Shown here: positions 34,592 to 46,120 of the stretch, one piece after another | Position numbering within the stretch: position 1 is the first letter of the stretch | Layout of the letters: each line of letters begins with the position of its first letter | Source: Hygrophila difformis | Lineage: Eukaryota > Streptophyta > Magnoliopsida > Lamiales > Acanthaceae | NCBI GenBank assembly: GCA_030278955.1 | Contig: JAOANR010000003.1 | Location: forward strand, 25,683,227 to 25,747,226 | Length of the DNA: 64,000 bases | Direction of reading: 5' to 3' | Notes under the pieces: model-generated | What the model was told of the DNA's origin: nothing | The model's database searches: none | Seen by the model: the letters and a program-made list of their open reading frames with translations, nothing else | Made by a program: the position numbers and the translations under genes

Positions 34592-34596
34592 GTTTT

Positions 34597-35224
34597 GTAG
34601 TGATTGGTCGGCCACCTTGTATTTCTCACCCATAGATGGGCCCTTGGGTCATAAATTTGACCATTTCGTATTTTCCACCCATAGGCAGGCCATTGGGTCT
34701 TATTTGTTCCTTCAATTGGTATAGCTCTTGGGTGCCATCTTTGTTCCGGGCCAACGTTTATTCTTATTTTAATGTTTTTTTTTAATTCTATTTTTCACCA
34801 ATTAATTTTTCACCCCTCCAGAGAGTCATCTATAGCAAGCCTATTCGGCGATGAAAATGCCCATCTAGAGAGTATAGGAGACCATCTATAGAGTCATCTA
34901 TAGTAGGCCTATTCGTCGATAAAAACACTCATCTAGAGAGTCATCTATAGCAGGCCATCTAGAGAGTCATCTATAGCCTATTCATAGATGAAAACACTAC
35001 ATAGAGAGTCATCTCTAGCAAGCCTAATGAAAACACCCATCTAAAGAGTTATTTATAGCAGGCCTGTTTATAGATGAAAACACCCATCTAGATAGTCATC
35101 TAAAGCAGGCCTATTCATCGATGAAAACACCCATCTAAAGAATCATCTATAGCAGGCCTATTCATCGATGAAAAACCCATCTATTTTGTCACCAATCACT
35201 TTAATTAATTTTTTGGTGATAACA
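34597..35224 (-). repeat. Element E: right fragment of its 3' LTR with minisatellite
   Basis: Continues the E LTR after element D (GTAGTGATTGGTCGGCCACC, as at 51428). It ends GGTGATAACA, whose reverse complement TGTTATCACC is the LTR start on the minus strand. From about 34815 to 35190 it holds imperfect tandem copies of a unit of about 45 bp (CATCTAGAGAGTCATCTATAG, then GGCCTATTCATCGATGAAAA). Within the unit CATCTAT and ATAGATG can pair. Confidence 0.8.
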
Positions 35225-35240
35225 TTTGCCCCTTCTATTC
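35225..35240 (-). other. Element E: polypurine tract
   Basis: The minus strand reads AATAGAAGGGGCAAA directly before the 3' LTR start TGTTATCACC. Confidence 0.65.
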
Positions 35241-35683
35241 ATATATCAAAAAGCAAAACATAAACTTTTTGAATGTTTAGAATAATTTCTCGGGCAATCA
35301 ACTCGTACAAGTTGGTCGGTCAAATAGCCAACAATTCATTCGGCCAAGTAGTAAATAGATCAAGCCCTCTTTGATTCTTATGCCCATCTATGGCACTCCT
35401 ATTCATAGATGAAAACATCATCTAGAGAGTCATCTATATATAGGCAACAAGTTTTCAATTCCTAGGCTTTCGGATCTTCATATCCTCAATTAAAGAAAAT
35501 CTTAACTTATTCTACACTCTATCAGGCCTTGCCATTATTTCATGAATCGGGCTAGATACACCAGGGACACTTGAATCTAGATTTCAAGAAGATTCGAACT
35601 GCTCACTTAATAAACCTGCAACCAAGTCATGAGGTGTATCCCGTCTTCTTCGTCAACCACCTTGGCCTTTTGATGTCCTCCCC

Positions 35684-35691
35684 TATAAAAG
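35684..35691 (+). promoter_or_regulatory. Putative TATA box of the antisense ORF in element E
   Basis: CCCCTATAAAAGGG lies on the strand opposite to E's pol, about 88 bases before the ATG at 35772. Spacing and sequence fit a plant core promoter. Confidence 0.45.
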
Positions 35692-35771
35692 GGTCAACAA
35701 AACCATTTAGGTTACATCCACTCCACTGCAACACATCCAATCGCCTACTCTTCTTTACTATCCTTACCATC

Positions 35772-36076
35772 ATGTCGGCCATACCCAGAAAAGTCACTCA
35801 GGAGAACTGGTTAGAACACTCCAGCCTTTTCTCGTGAACAACCATCCAATCGGTGATCACGCCGACGACTTAGAAGCGCTCCTCGTTGATATTGACGCCA
35901 CACTCTTCTTCTCTGTTAGTGGAAAACGAACCCTAGATCATGGCATTGATCTTGCGTACCGGCTTCGCATGGACTATGTCCGTACAGTGGATGACCTAGC
36001 CCGGTGCAGAAAGGCGTTACAAAAACTTGAAGCATTCAGATTATCCTTTTTTGATCTCGTTAATTTCCTAGAATAG
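35772..36076 (+). pseudogene. Element E: antisense ORF behind integrase (frameshifted)
   Basis: The ATG at 35772 opens MSAIPRKVTQENWLEHSSLF, with a stop at 35835-35837. A second frame then carries on directly (NNHPIGDHADDLEALLVDID ... DYVRTVDDLARCRKALQKLE) to a stop at 36076, so one frameshift separates them. Weak continuation after 36076 suggests the original ORF was longer. It runs opposite to E's gag-pol between integrase and the 3' LTR, the place where Tat-lineage elements such as Grande and Retand carry antisense ORFs. The sequence is mostly helical and Leu-rich. I know of no function. Confidence 0.55.
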
Positions 36077-37500
36077 CGTGATGATCTTGAAACCAATGTC
36101 GTGCCATTTGCTCAACTTCAGGATACTACTGAATAGGAAGTTGATGTGATGACCCGCCGGTGCTAGCACCTGCAGACCGAAGAAAAGGAGTTCCAGACTA
36201 GCTGGGAGGACCTGTTGCCCCAGTTCGATGATCTTCTGGACGAGAATCCCATTTCCAAGCCAGGCCATATGTTGGCCCCTTAGAGTGTCTGCTTTGTTCA
36301 TTTTTCTGCATGGTTTTCCCAACATGATAGCAAATACCTTTTTAAATATTTTGCGTTTATGCTTCCATGTTTTTCCTCCGTTGCTATCCATGAGTTTGTA
36401 GGCTCCATTACCAATGTCTGAATGAATAATAAAAGGTCCTTCCCAATTGGGGGACCATTTCCCAAACCCATTGTTTTGTTTTTGTAGTGGCAGTATTGTT
36501 TTCCAAACTAAATCGCCAACTTGAAATGGGTTTGTTTTAACCCACTTATTATAATACCGAGCCCTTCTTTGGGCTTCCCTTTCCATGTGATCAATTGCTT
36601 GTAGTCGATCAGTATCAACTTGTTTTAGTTCCTTCATGAGCACGGTCTCATGGGTATCCTGACTGATCTCTGCGCTCCCTCTTGTTCGAGTGCTAGGTAC
36701 TGTAATTTCCATGGGCAGTACTGCATCCTGGCCAAATGTTAGCCGATAAGGTGTAAACCCTGTGGAAGTACTTTTCGTGTTTCTGCACGCCCATAGAGCA
36801 GTTGATAGATTTTCATGCCACTGTCTTGGCTTGTCAACAATCATCTTCTTGATTATATTAATCAATATTTTATTGGTCGCTTCGGCTTGGCCATTGGCTT
36901 GAGGATAGTAAGGGGATGAGTGTTTCAGTTTGATCTTAAATGATGCAAGTAATTAGTGAACATATCGCCAACGAACACCGTTCCCCTATCCGCAGTGATT
37001 GAATGCGGGATCCCATACCGATGGATTATATGGGAATCAATTAAATCAATCACGTCTTTTTGGGCCACTTACTTTAGAGGTATCGCTTCCACCCATTTTG
37101 TGAAGTAGTCTGCGGCCACTATGAAGAACTTGTGTCCCTTGCTTGATGGTGGGTGTATCATCCCTTTCGCATTGATGGCCCATGATTTGAAAGGTCATGG
37201 CTTGATCATATAATTTAGATCAAACACTGGGATATGTCTTAAGTTGGCATGCCTTTGGCAGGCTTCACACCCTTGGGCATACTTTATACAATCATTAAAT
37301 ATATTAGGCCAATAGTAGCCGTATCGATGTATAGTCCGTCGCATGTTCAAGCCGGCCCTATGTGCCCCACAAATCCCTTCATGAACCTCAGCCATGACTT
37401 TCTTGGCATCTTCAGGTCCTAAGCATAGCAAAAGAACGTCTTCGACTGTTCTTTTGTATAACTCATTTCCAACCAAGTTGAACCTCATGGCTTTGGCCTT
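36068..37500 (-). pseudogene. Element E: integrase (broken)
   Basis: Minus strand. The zinc-binding HHCC region is at 37488-37195 (VHEGICGAHRAGLNMRRTI ... CEACQRH). The catalytic core follows in another frame: FIVAADYFTKWVEAIPLK with the first Asp, then a stop, HRYGIPHSITADRGTVF with the second Asp, and NGQAEATNK with the Glu. The C-terminal part is the open frame 36865-36068 (RQWHENLSTALWACRN, TPYRLTFGQDAVLPMEI, FQVGDLVWK, KWSPNWEGPFII). Triad residues persist but the reading frame is interrupted at least twice. No chromodomain is present, as expected for Tat. Confidence 0.85.
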
Positions 37501-37570
37501 GATATTTCATCCTCTTGCGCGGTTGGGTTAAGTAACAATGTTCGTTCTCCAATCGTTCGGAGATGGTTCC

Positions 37571-38509
37571 TTATCTACTAACTCGGGAGAGGGAATGGTT
37601 GCCCCCCCCCCCGGGCACTTCTTCCACATGATGCTCACCTATTTGGTCGGTTATCTCCGTGGGAAGTTGGTTAATCACTTGCTCATCAGGTAGATCGATC
37701 ACCATAATTGAGTTGGTATTTCCTTTATATCGGTGGCCTGAGGCCAATTGTGCCAATCGATTGGCTTCTTCATTCTGGCCTCGCGGAACTTGTTCAAACA
37801 CCACATCGGCTATTTTCGCCAGTAAATCATGGACTCTATTCTGATATCCCATCAAGGTTGGGTTTTTGCATCCATAACCTCCCAACACTTGATTAATCAC
37901 CAACTGCGAGTCTCCTCTTATGATTACTGCTTGGGCCCCTCTCATGACCAACGTTTCAAGCCCTAAGATCAAAGCTTCATACTCAGCAGAGTTATTGATC
38001 AATGGTCCCAACTCTAGATACAACTTAATTTTTGGCCTCTTGGGCCATCAATACTAACCCCCTACTCCAGATCTAGAGCTAGTAGACGATCCATCAAAGT
38101 GCAAGATCCATGGCGTAATCCCTACACTCTCAATTTCAGGGTCCCATTCATCATCCATGTTTACTGCATGGTTAGCCAAGAAATCAGCTACTACTTGACC
38201 TTTCACTGCCGCAATTGGGACAAAGTTCAATGAGAATGGAATCAACTTGACAGCCCACTCCAACAATCGACCCTTCATCCTAGGTCACTTGAGTAGGAAT
38301 TTCACCATGTTATATTTGGACACTACGTCGGTGTCCCTAGGTAGGATGTAATGTTCCAACTTAGTGCATGCATACACTAAAGAAAAACATAATTTTTCTG
38401 CGAAGTGGTAATTAAGCTCCAGGCTAGCTAAAGTCTTACTTAGATAATAAATGGTCCTTTCTTTCCCATCATCCCAATCTTGAACCAACAAACACTTCCA
38501 ATGCCTCAT
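37571..38509 (-). pseudogene. Element E: RNase H plus second archaeal-type RNase H
   Basis: First module (38509-38054): ERTIYYLSKTLASLELNYHF, LEHYILPRDTDVVSKYNMV and EWAVKLIPFSLNF are the usual Ty3/gypsy RNase H and connection sequence. Second module: WILHFDGSSTSSRSGVGG (first Asp) near 38090, then NNSAEYEALILGLETL (Glu), IIRGDSQLVINQVLG (Asp) and ANRLAQLASG. The duplicated RNase H is diagnostic of the Tat lineage. Frame breaks separate the pieces at 38278/38285 and 38023/38054. Confidence 0.85.
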
Positions 38510-38522
38510 CTTGCTCTGGCCC

Positions 38523-39490
38523 TCATTCTATGTTGGGGCCTGCCTTCCCTTTAAGTAACTTGGTCAAAGGCTTCATTTTGCCTGCTACATTGGCAATAAA
38601 CCTTTTAAAGTAATTAACCTTACCAAGTAGGCTTTGGACATCTTTGACCGACTTAGAAGGTGTAATATTGATGATAGCCTGTGCCTTATTGGTATCGACC
38701 TCTATCCTTCGTGGATGGATGAGGAGCCCTAAGAAATTCCTGGCTGACACCCTAAAGGCGCACTTCACTGGATTCATTTTAAGGTTATATTTCCTCATCC
38801 TAATGAAAGCTTGTTCGAGGTCTTGTAAGTGTTGACAAAAAGCTGGGGACTTTACAATTACATCGTCGATGTAAACCTCCACAGTTTTGCCAATTAGGTC
38901 ATGGATATGGTGTTCATTGCCCGCTGATAAGTAGGCCCTGCATTTTTCAGGCCAAAAGGCATGACCACCCACTCGTAAATACCAATGACTCATGGACACC
39001 TAAAAGCAGTCTTAGGGATATCCTGCTCAGCCAATTTGATTTGATAATATCCTGCGTAACCATCCATTAGTGAGAGTATTTTGTGCGCTGCAGCTGCATC
39101 GATCAGCATATCAGCAATAGGCATAGTATACTTTTCCTTTGGTGTAGCAAGGTTAAGGTCCCTGAAATCTTTACAGATTCGCATCTTTCCATTCTTTTTG
39201 GTAACCGGGACTATATTCGGCAACCACTCCGCATATCGGCTTGGCTGGATGAATTTGGCATCCAATAATTTTTTAATCTCTTCTGTAATTTTTGGCAATA
39301 ATTCTGGGTTAAAACGCCTTGGGGCCTGCTTCACAGGCCTATAGTTAGACTTAATTGGCAACCGATGCTCAATCAGTTTTCTATCTAACCCCGGCATGTC
39401 AGAATACTCCCAAGCAAGGCAATCCTGATGCTTTGCCACTAGTTTGGCTAACTCATTTTGTTGGTCGGTTGGCAAAAATCCACTAACCAT
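38523..39490 (-). pseudogene. Element E: reverse transcriptase (frameshifted)
   Basis: The minus-strand frame 39490-38990 holds the palm start: AWEYSDMPGLDRKLIEHRLP, RRFNPELLPKITEEIKKLL, VPVTKKNGKMRICKDFRDLN and DGYAGYYQIKLAEQDIPKTAF. The frame then breaks and is garbled around the FGLKN region. It resumes in 38999-38523 with VEVYIDDVIVKS, the catalytic YIDD, and RNFLGLLIH, VQSLLGKVNYFKRFI. All core motifs are traceable but no continuous protein is possible. Confidence 0.9.
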
Positions 39491-39754
39491 TATTGGTCTA
39501 TGTGTCTTAGAATCACCAATGTTAAACTCGACCAGTGGATCTTGAGCATAAACAGTTGACTCATGCTTTTCTAATAATTCAGGCCATTAATAAGGAGGTT
39601 TCTTTACTTCATTTTCTACTTGGCCTACATCAGAATAAACCATAGACAAAGAATTTAAAGATTAACTTTCATTACTAGAACTTGACATTTATTACATATT
39701 TCATCAGAAATTAATATTTCTGGCTATCTGAGCCAAGTTTTAAAGCATAAACGT

Positions 39755-40480
39755 CTAGTAAAAAACATAACCCCTCCCAGTGAGCCTGCAATTAAGCATG
39801 GGGTATGCACCAACTATCCCGCTCATACTAAGTGGTGGAACTGAAGTTTCATAGAACATAGTGTCACTAGCACTGGCCCCGACAAACCCCTGGAATGGGT
39901 TTTGATGGGCCTCCACATAGATCACCTTATCACCATCCCAAAAAGCTAGCTTTTGATTCAGAGTCGACGGGACGCACTTGGCTGAATGGATCCAATCTTG
40001 TCCGAAAAGAGCAGAGTATGTAGTATCTGCATCCACTACGAACAACATAGTGGACACCACTTTAGGGCCTACTCTAATTTGAACAGTAAACATACCCAAT
40101 GGTTCAGTGGCATGACCAGTAAAACCCGTCAACTCCAGATCTGCCTCGGCAAAGTCACCGACTGTCTTTCCTATCTTCCTGAGAGTGGTAAGTGGTATCA
40201 CATTGTACACTGCTACATTGTCAATGAAAACTCGATTGAACCTTTTCCCGTTGATGTGAGATTGGGCGTACAATGGTTTGAGATGACATGGGACATCTAC
40301 AGATAGGGGCTCAAACACCACTGAAGGGATAATTCCATGATTTACATCGGGCGCCTCCTCCTCATAGGCTGCATGTCCATATGCCCACGCTGGTTCTTCA
40401 ATCGGCTGGACACTGGCCACATGATGCTTGGATCTAGATATCTTTCCCTGCACTTGCACATGTGTCATGTTAATAGACAT
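39755..40480 (-). pseudogene. Element E: aspartic protease region
   Basis: A 241-codon open frame on the minus strand. FIDNVAVYNVIP is the catalytic loop; Tat-type proteases usually read D-G-G/S-A. The Asp is kept but the following residues differ, so activity is doubtful. Downstream SALFGQDWIHSAKCVPSTLNQKL is the typical GR.WIH...PSTLHQ block. A frame break separates it from the gag end to its right and from reverse transcriptase to its left. Confidence 0.75.
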
Positions 40481-40482
40481 TT

Positions 40483-42652
40483 CGTATTATCAGTTGTCCC
40501 TTCGGGCACCTCATGATTCACAGATGACTCAATCAACTGGTCGGCCTCCGCACTCTTCATCTTCTTTGGTGACTCTTGCCCATTGATTCGCATCTTCGAG
40601 CTGCCATTTTTGTCTTCATCGACCATGAGTGCCTCAAGCTCTTTTGTGGTGAAATCTCCGAACTGAGTTGGGGCAAGGTCATTGTCAAACTCATAAGCGA
40701 CCTTGTTGACCCTCCGGCAGTGGGCACACTTAAGACCTTCATCCACCCACTCTCATTCTTTAAGTTCATCAACTGTCACATTATGAAGGGAGTTTTGGGC
40801 TGTCTCAGTCTGCCCCGGGGCAACCACCTTGGTGCCCTCAGCAGGGCGTGACGGCCCATCATTGTTGGCACCTGTCTCCATTTCATTACTTTCCTTTCGA
40901 CAAGGACCTCCTAGATCCCACATTGACAATGGAGCTTTTGTGGGTAGGATGGTTTCACTTCTCTTTGATTTTTCTCGTTGGGCAAAGCATATTGTCTTTT
41001 GGCCCTGCGTATGTGTGTTTGGGTCATCCCTGGGAAACGGGGATCCACATCCATAGTTGGTGGTGTAGCATTCCGTACCCACTGCATCGGGTTGACCTGA
41101 GCTATTGGTAGGCGTCGGGTAAGCCTCCGCCAAATCATGGCTCTATTTCTTATTTGAACCTCATAGGTTCCATCTAGATATGTCCAAGCCTGGGCTACCT
41201 GACCAGTGTGTTGGTGAAGAACTGGGGAAGCCGATGGTCGGCCTTGATACCCCCTATTCCATCCATCACGGTAACCACCCCTACTCCTTGCTAAAGGTTG
41301 TCAACGATCTGGTTACCTTGTTGACCGAGGTGGTGGGCTAGAGCCCTGTCTCCTATCCTCTTCTTGATTAGCTTTATGATGACGGGCCATGGGTGGTAAC
41401 GGTTTCCTTGTGTATGTTAAGGGTTGTTTCCTCTTGTCACCCTAGCGAGGGTGATCTATACTTTTTCCCTTTGAATCCCTTTCAGGTGAGCGATCTTCAC
41501 TCCTTTTTGTGGCTCCCTTTCCGCCGACCCCGTCTGCCTTGAAGGGCCTGTCTGCATATAGCCATCATGACTTGTGGGAATGGCTCTTCGTCTACTCCCA
41601 TCTGGAAGTACTTTAAGTGGCCAGTGCGTAAAGCCTTATTGATTTCCAGCTTAAAGTGATGGCATTGGGCCGTTGTATGTGTGAAGGAGTTATGCATTTC
41701 GCAGTAACTTCTTCCCTTGATTTCTTCTGCAGTGGCCAAACGGTGGCCTCTAGGAGCCGCGGTTGTCCTTCTTTGAGAAGGACATCAAAAATCTCATCGG
41801 TCTTGCTCACATCAAACATTGGCTCCTCACTGGTGCCATTTTCTGGGGCGGCTTTGCCTCTGCAACGGGTTTGGTGGCGTTGGGTTGTAGTTTGGGACAA
41901 GGGAAGGGCTTCCGTTTCACCAACTCCGCCATTGCTTGCTCAGCTATCTCCACGCCGACAATCTCCATACTGGTTGCCTCGCCGTCAATTTCCATATCAG
42001 AGTACTCTAGTACTTCCATATTTGAAATAGGTCTGTTTTATTTTCTAAGGTTATTGGCAGACTCTTCGTCCTTAAATAATGTCTCCAAGCGAACAGACTT
42101 CGAGGCGAGTGATAAAAGATTTGGGATATCGTGGGCAGTTAATTGCTTTCTGTAAGTGCATGCCATATTTCTGACCATGATCTTGGTCATTTCTTAATCA
42201 TCTAATGTGGTTAAGCAACGTGACTTCAACCATCTCACTCTTTCGAAGGCTATAACGGTTTCCTTGGGCAATTATTTGGCATCCACTATATCAATAACCG
42301 ACACTGTTGGCACCGGGTTAAAGAAACGAGTGTGGAATGCCCCCTCCATGTCTTCTCACGTTCTGAAGTGGCCAGGAGGTAAGTTGGTAAACCACGAAAA
42401 TGCAGTCTTAGTTAATCATAAAGAGAATAACTGCATTTTGTAATAAGGGTTTCTCGCATTTTCTCCCAATTGGGTTGTAAACCGCCCTATATTCTCGATG
42501 GTAGATGAGTCATCCTCACCTAAGAAAGTAGAAAAATCGGGCACTCTAAAGCCCCTAGGAAGAGGATGATCAAGAGTAATGGCCTCAGGGTATGGCTTCT
42601 GGTAAGCCATCCGACTAGTTGGCCTCACATTTAGGCCAAATTGAGTCCTTGG
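40483..42652 (-). pseudogene. Element E: C-terminal part of gag, left of insertion C
   Basis: Fragmented minus-strand frames: PYPEAITLDHPLPRGFRVPD near 42570, FSTFLGEDDSSTIENIGRFT, later YCEMHNSFTHTTAQCHHFKL with LRTGHLKYF near 41600. This is the His/Cys block and following helix typical of Tat gag C-termini. Multiple frame changes. The gag continues at 50238 beyond element C. Confidence 0.7.
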
Positions 42653-45348
42653 TGTAATACCCGAGAATTTTGCCATATAAAAAAAATAAATAAATAAATA
42701 ATAAAGAAAAAATAATAAATAAATAAAGAATCATAAGAAATGAGAAATGGAATTTAAATTAAAAAGGAATCAAAGTTCCGAGAACCCGGGAAGCCGAAGA
42801 CAATTTAATCAAATGAATGATTACACGGGAACCAACACCGATGGACTCAATAACTCGAGTTCAAATGTAAATTTACATCCGAATAAGATTAAGATAGGAA
42901 ATCGGAGCCCGAAGATAGCCCGGAAATCGGAGCCCGAGAACATAGAGGGATAGAAGCCCGAAAGAGAGGAGAAAAGACCCGACGGATCGCACGACCCGCC
43001 CGGATCGAAGTCCAGGCGGAGTCCGCGCGGTGGCCGCGCGCTGTTTGGCCTAAAGGCGCGCCAACCCCGCGCCACTCGACAGAAACGACTGTTGCGTGAT
43101 TCTCTCGCCCGTATCTGGATTTTCCGACTTCGGTTGCTTTCCTTGCGGCTCAAGACACTTAAGGGCAGCCTTTGGATGTCCCCTAGGTCTTGTCCATCTA
43201 TAAATAACCCCTTTCGCCAATCCCGAACACTTTTCAAAACCCTACGAATCTCTCTACACAGAATCTTAATTCCGGAGTCGTCGGAGGCACGAAACCAAGG
43301 AGAGGACTGTCGTGGACAAAAATCGGAAGGCCTCTAACGTCGTGGTAAGTTCTGATCCGATCTCTTCCTATTTGTGATTCGAAAACGAGTCCTAACGTCA
43401 TCCTTTTTCTTTTCTACACCCCGAACCGGATCTAGAACGAAGAACCCGACGAACCGAGGAGATAAATGGTGGACTGGAAGCCACGCCTCCGAATCGACGA
43501 GACGAGACGACCATAGATCTGTAAGTTAATGCTTACATGGTTTGGGAGATTTAAAATACACGTAATCTGAAGATCTAACCAAGAACGTAAAATCTGTCAA
43601 CACGAAAACCCTACGACGCAACGTTTCTGCACGAATTTTTAGAACCTTTAAAAGTGATCAAACGAGAAAACTTAAAACACAAAAAACGTTTCTAAGATAT
43701 AGATCTATCTTCTGTAAAAATTTCATAATTTTTCATCGTGTTTTGACATCCGAAAATGACCGCAACCAGACCTGCCTTCGACTTAGATCTTGAAACGGTG
43801 ATAGATTCTTAGTCCGAACTTGAGGTTGATTTTTACCTTAGATCTAGACCGATTTAGGATTGGTGTTAAACATAAGAATTGTAGATCTATACATTTTGAA
43901 CACCTCCGTAAATTTTTGGAATTTTTCGTTGAGGTTTGATATCGGAATTCGACTCCAAACCGAACTGTTCTAAATTTAGATCTTGAAATCTTGACAGATT
44001 CTTGGTCCGAAATTGTAGGCGCTTTTGACAATAGATATAGGATGAACTAGATCTTTTTTTGAACATGAAACTTGTAGATATATATCTTAAGCATCTCCCT
44101 GTAAAATTTCATCAAATTTGTAGTTAGTTTGCTATGGTAGATCTTGAATTCTTGAAACTGGTGTTGAAATTTTCGGACAGATTATCATCCTGTTCAAAAT
44201 TGACGTTTTTCACTTACTTCCGTATCTCGGAACGAAAAACTTAAAACATGAAACTTGTTCATCTCTGGGTTTTGGAGTTACTGGTCAAATTTTAGAATTT
44301 TTAGACTTAAAACCGATGTTTAATAAATTTTGAAGTAAACTGTGGTTTTCACCAAGTCAAATCTTGAAAATCTTGTTGAAAAGGATTTTAAATGATATCG
44401 GAGCGAATAGCGTCCTGAAATAGTATATTTTAAGAAACTTACTAAATTTGGGAAATTGGTCTTTCTAAACAAAGAGAAGATTAAAACATTGGGGTTTATG
44501 ACTAAGCTGGATACTGTCAATTTTGTCTACGGCTTGTGGACATAAGAGCCCAAGTGTATGTCTAGTGGACGTAAGAGCCCTAGCGACATATTGATTGTAT
44601 GGCTAGCGGACGTAATGAACCTATTAAAAGATTGACCATGATACTCGTGGACATACGAGCCCGAGCGTAAGGCTGACGGACATAAGAGCCCTAGCGATGG
44701 TGATCTGTGAAAGAAACGAAGCGAGACATTTGTTTAAATTAAGTTCCGGTTAAATTGTGCTTTTAAATTTATGTCAATTTATTTAATTACTTTGGAAGCT
44801 ATATTTATGATCTTATGAAATCCCTGTCTTTTAAATTAAGCGGTTAAATTGTTATTAGATGAATACATTAAATCATGTCTTGTATGCACATGTTCTCTTT
44901 AAATTTAATTAATGGCTTTGAAACCCCATAATCATGCATGTGTTAACTTACTCAGCAAGTTTTTGTTGACCAAACCACGTTTTCCCTTTTTCTACAGAGT
45001 ATGAAGAATATGCATCATCATATGCATGCATGGAATATTTGGGAAACATTATTTTCTTTTATTATTCCATTCCTAGTTATGAATAGAATGAACGGGCCTG
45101 TTTAACCCGTATTTTGGCCGTGTTGGCCCAATTTTAAATTCCGCTGCATTATACATATGTAATTAATACTTTCCGCTGCAACTTTGATATATTATTTTTA
45201 AACTATATATGAATGGGCTGTTTGAATGTTTTAAATTCTAAAAAACCATAGCCTTGCATCTCTTTAGCAAGCTCGAAGAAACCGTGTCTTGCTAGGGACG
45301 TGTGGCGGTGACATCCCGACCTGGGTGACAAATAACCGGGGTGTTACA
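42653..45348 (+). repeat. Element C: 5' LTR
   Basis: Begins TGTAATACCCGAGAATTTT and ends CCGGGGTGTTACA. It contains an AT-rich ATAA repeat near the start and a tandem array of five imperfect GGACATAAGAGCCCTAGCG units at about 44536-44698. Confidence 0.9.
44536..44698 (+). repeat. GGACATAAGAGCCC repeats in the C LTR
   Basis: Five imperfect copies of GTGGACRTAAGAGCCC with AGCG spacers. The same array is in the 3' LTR (about 49420-49582). It holds the position taken by the 28-bp hairpin array in the LTR at 3281-5880 and by the GCCGG hairpins in D. Confidence 0.75.
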
Positions 45349-45351
45349 AAG

Positions 45352-45364
45352 TGGTATCGGAGCC
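45352..45364 (+). other. Element C: primer-binding site (initiator tRNA-Met)
   Basis: TGGTATCGGAGCC, three bases after the LTR end. It differs by A to G from the standard TGGTATCAGAGCC seen in element D. Confidence 0.8.
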
Positions 45365-46120
45365 TGGCTTATTTTTAAATTAGTATTATTATTTTTAAAC
45401 TATTAGATTATTATTTTTAAAACCATGATTATTTTTAAATTATTATTGTCATCATTATAGAAGCCCAAATTATTATTAAAGTTTCCTAGCCCAATTGTTT
45501 TTTTTTAGCCCAAATGATAATTTTTGACCCAATATAGAGGTCCAAGAAATTTAACTATTATTTTAAATTTTTAAAGCATTAGTTCCGTGGAATAAATTTT
45601 TATTTTAAACCCCATGAAAAATAGAAAAATAGTGCATGAATTATTTTGGGGGGAAATCATCATCTGCATGTGGATACCACATTTTTTTTATACCTTAGAG
45701 AACCTAGAAGCGATACGTTCTAACTTAGACCTTTTGCTTGCACTAGGTGATTTAGACGCTTGACATTAAATTAGGAACACTAACTAGAGACTGATCTTGC
45801 CTTAGCTCTAGATCGCGTTCATCTAAGCGCACACCTAAGCATAACAAATCTCGGCCTTAGCCATTCCTATCCTTGTACGAATTAGAAAATTTCTTTATGT
45901 GGAACAATAAAAATCAAGTTTTATTAAGACACTCTTATTCCAAAAATTTTGTTTGGTTTCCCAAATAACAAATCCGAAAATTCGAAATTCGAAATTAGAA
46001 ACTCACGTGTCCTTATGGGCGCGCGCTTAACACTTGATCTCATATATGATTTAGCAAATTTCTTGTTCAAGCGATCTATCTAAACTCTAATAAACTAATC
46101 TATATACGTTATAACAGAAA
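45365..46120 (+). other. Element C: 5' leader between primer site and gag
   Basis: AT-rich leader with repeated AGCCCAA words and no significant reading frame; equivalent to 13191-13947 in element D. Confidence 0.6.

Noticed and set aside
35571..35771. Upstream extension of the antisense ORF from 35571
   Set aside because: It would start before the TATA box at 35684. The ATG at 35772 fits the promoter better.
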